This document shows positions 62,805-64,000 of a DNA stretch of 64,000 bases, piece by piece. The notes beneath the pieces were generated by a model. The model saw only the letters and a list, made by a program, of their open reading frames with translations. It ran no database searches and was not told the DNA's origin. Origin of the DNA: Flammeovirgaceae bacterium UBA2371 (GTDB lineage: Bacteria > Bacteroidota > Bacteroidia > Cytophagales > Cyclobacteriaceae); assembly GCA_002345965.1 (NCBI GenBank), contig DDTF01000034.1, positions 49,450 through 113,449 of the forward strand, read 5' to 3'. How positions within the stretch are numbered: position 1 is the stretch's first letter; each line of letters begins with the position of its first letter. Made by a program: the position numbers and the translations under genes.

Positions 62805-63935
62805 ATGGAAAAATTGCACAACATCACCCTGCGCCATTATATTATCAACAACGAGAAATGCATTGGTATTGTGTTTTACCCCAACAAGGTTATTCAGGCG
62901 CTTGTAAAACAATTGCCCAATGTAAAATGGAGTGAGGAGCATCAGGTGGTATATCTGAAAAACACCCATCAAAACTTAGATGCCATCTATTCCACGTTCC
63001 GCGGTGTGGCCTGGATAAATGTTCGCTACTTCTTTAAAAACAGGCCTGTAAATATTCAAGGTAGCGGCAATGGCGACATTCGCTGGGCAGAGAACAGAAT
63101 TTTGAAGGAAGATTACAAATCCTGTCCTAAGGAATACCTCCAAAAGCTCGAATTGAAGAAATATTCCAATAATACCATTCGTGCCTATGTACGATGCTTT
63201 GAGCAGTACCTCAACCACTATAAAGATGCAGATCCCAATGAGCTGAATGAGCTGCACATCAAAGATTACCTATCCTCACTGGTAAAAAAGAAGGTTTCTA
63301 ACTCCCATATCAATCAGTCCATAAATGCCATTAAATTCTATTATGAAATCGTGCTGGACATGCCCAATCGCTTTTATGACCTGGAGCGACCGATAAAAGA
63401 GCAGAAACTGCCCAAGGTGATCAGCAAAAAGGAGGTTTTGGCTATAATTAAAAACACGGCCAATATTAAGCATAAATGCATAGTAGAACTGCTGTACTCC
63501 GCAGGTTTACGAAGGTCTGAATTGTTGAATTTGAAACTTACCGACATCGACAGCGAAAGGATGATGATAAGGATTGAGGGAGCTAAAGGCAATAAGGACA
63601 GGTATTCGCTATTATCGATTAATGTATTGGAAGATTTACGGGTGTATTTTAAACAGTGGCGACCCCAAAAGTACTTATTTGAAGGGCCAGGAGGAACCCC
63701 ATACACAGGCACCAGTGTAGAGAAAATTGTAAAAAATGCAGCCAGGAGAGCGGGTATTTATAAATCAGTAAGTCCCCACATGCTCAGGCACAGTTTTGCC
63801 ACCCATCTGTTGGAAAACGGCACGGATTTAAGGAATATCCAAGTACTTTTAGGGCATAATTCACTAAAAACCACGGAAGTTTATGCACATGTTGCCACCA
63901 ACGCTTTTGACAAAATCAAAAACTTATTAGATTGA
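62805..63935 (+). CDS. Tyrosine recombinase (phage-integrase/XerC-D fold)
   Basis: A 376-residue site-specific recombinase. An N-terminal arm of about 105 residues (HYIINNEKCIGIVFYPNKVIQ...) precedes a SAM-like core-binding domain (about 115-205) and the catalytic domain. Catalytic residues are present: R236 (GLRRSE), a Lys in GAKGNKDR, H325 and R328 (HMLRH), H351 (LLGHN) and nucleophile Y360 (EVYAHV). There is no insertion of the IntI type between motifs, so it is not an integron integrase by this test. The arm resembles that of mobile-element integrases. It is the last gene before the window edge. Confidence 0.92.
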   Translation: MEKLHNITLRHYIINNEKCIGIVFYPNKVIQALVKQLPNVKWSEEHQVVYLKNTHQNLDAIYSTFRGVAWINVRYFFKNRPVNIQGSGNGDIRWAENRILKEDYKSCPKEYLQKLELKKYSNNTIRAYVRCFEQYLNHYKDADPNELNELHIKDYLSSLVKKKVSNSHINQSINAIKFYYEIVLDMPNRFYDLERPIKEQKLPKVISKKEVLAIIKNTANIKHKCIVELLYSAGLRRSELLNLKLTDIDSERMMIRIEGAKGNKDRYSLLSINVLEDLRVYFKQWRPQKYLFEGPGGTPYTGTSVEKIVKNAARRAGIYKSVSPHMLRHSFATHLLENGTDLRNIQVLLGHNSLKTTEVYAHVATNAFDKIKNLLD

Positions 63936-63964
63936 GAGTAAAAGGGATTTATCACACATATAAC

Positions 63965-63985
63965 GCATACCCAATTGTTGTATGC
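63965..63985. repeat. Hairpin after the integrase, possible recombination site
   Basis: GCATAC and GTATGC pair around a loop holding CAATTG, just after TATAAC and about 30 bp beyond the integrase stop. Such a hairpin could be one arm of a recombinase target, but the rest is outside the window. Confidence 0.3.
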
Positions 63986-64000
63986 AATTCCAGGCATCTG

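Noticed and set aside
63965..63985. Integron attC site
   Set aside because: The matching R' end is not in the window and the integrase lacks the IntI-specific insertion, so it is kept only as a hairpin to check.

Overview
The window reads as chromosomal DNA of a Bacteroidota member, most likely order Cytophagales. Evidence: a type IX secretion (T9SS) C-terminal sorting domain on a giant surface protein; DUF4270, DUF2911, DUF4136 and DUF4288 proteins; two LytS/LytTR two-component pairs; long FtsX-type permeases without a linked ATPase; many secreted proteins and lipoproteins; few Shine-Dalgarno-like sequences; and several promoter boxes of the Bacteroidota form TAnnTTTG. TGA is an ordinary stop here (several genes end with it). 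No tRNA, rRNA, CRISPR array or insertion sequence was seen, and no intergenic gap exceeds 300 bases.

Layout. 1-2.8 kb: the end of an unknown gene, a membrane fatty acid desaturase, a cold shock protein and a DEAD-box helicase. 2.8-9 kb: a LytS/LytTR pair on the minus strand faces three plus-strand units, namely two small Spy-like secreted proteins, a DUF4270 lipoprotein with a kelch lipoprotein, and an orphan lipoprotein. Each unit is preceded by two TTGGTTGA-like boxes exactly 21 bp apart, so this looks like a local regulon. 9-15 kb: a carboxypeptidase-regulatory-like protein, a large secreted CHAT protein, a PhnB-like protein and a secreted hypothetical. 15-18.5 kb: a second LytS/LytTR operon with a LiaF-like membrane protein, preceded by its own 21-bp-spaced boxes (GTTYACCTAC). 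18.6-20.8 kb: ergothioneine genes egtB-egtD, with egtB cut by one in-frame TGA. 20.8-28.6 kb (minus): acyl-CoA ligase, two alpha/beta hydrolases (one frameshifted just before its catalytic His), a DinB-fold protein, DNA polymerase IV, a TPR-adenylate cyclase and a Tat-signal protein. 28.7-40.4 kb: a beta-propeller (sortilin/BNR) protein diverges from an 8.3-kb T9SS adhesin with nine repeats of about 248 residues. 40-51 kb: ceramidase-like protein, degenerate M29-like lipoprotein, rhodanese, DUF4136 lipoprotein, FtsX permease, CAAX-protease-like M48 peptidase and tandem Tat/lipobox M24 peptidases. 51-62 kb: CorA, small membrane proteins, DUF2911, a second FtsX permease, an S15/CocE-like hydrolase, SulP transporter, DUF1330 protein and an atypical SDR. 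62-64 kb: a zinc-ribbon protein diverging from a tyrosine recombinase at the window edge.

The most notable items are the two 21-bp direct-repeat architectures matched to the two LytTR regulators; a 17-bp-arm perfect palindrome whose centre holds a TAnnTTTG box just before the DUF2911 gene; the dimer-wise expansion of the adhesin repeat; and two disabling lesions (egtB nonsense, hydrolase frameshift) 3.7 kb apart. No complete new system was proven. Domain names come from reading motifs by eye, not from searches.
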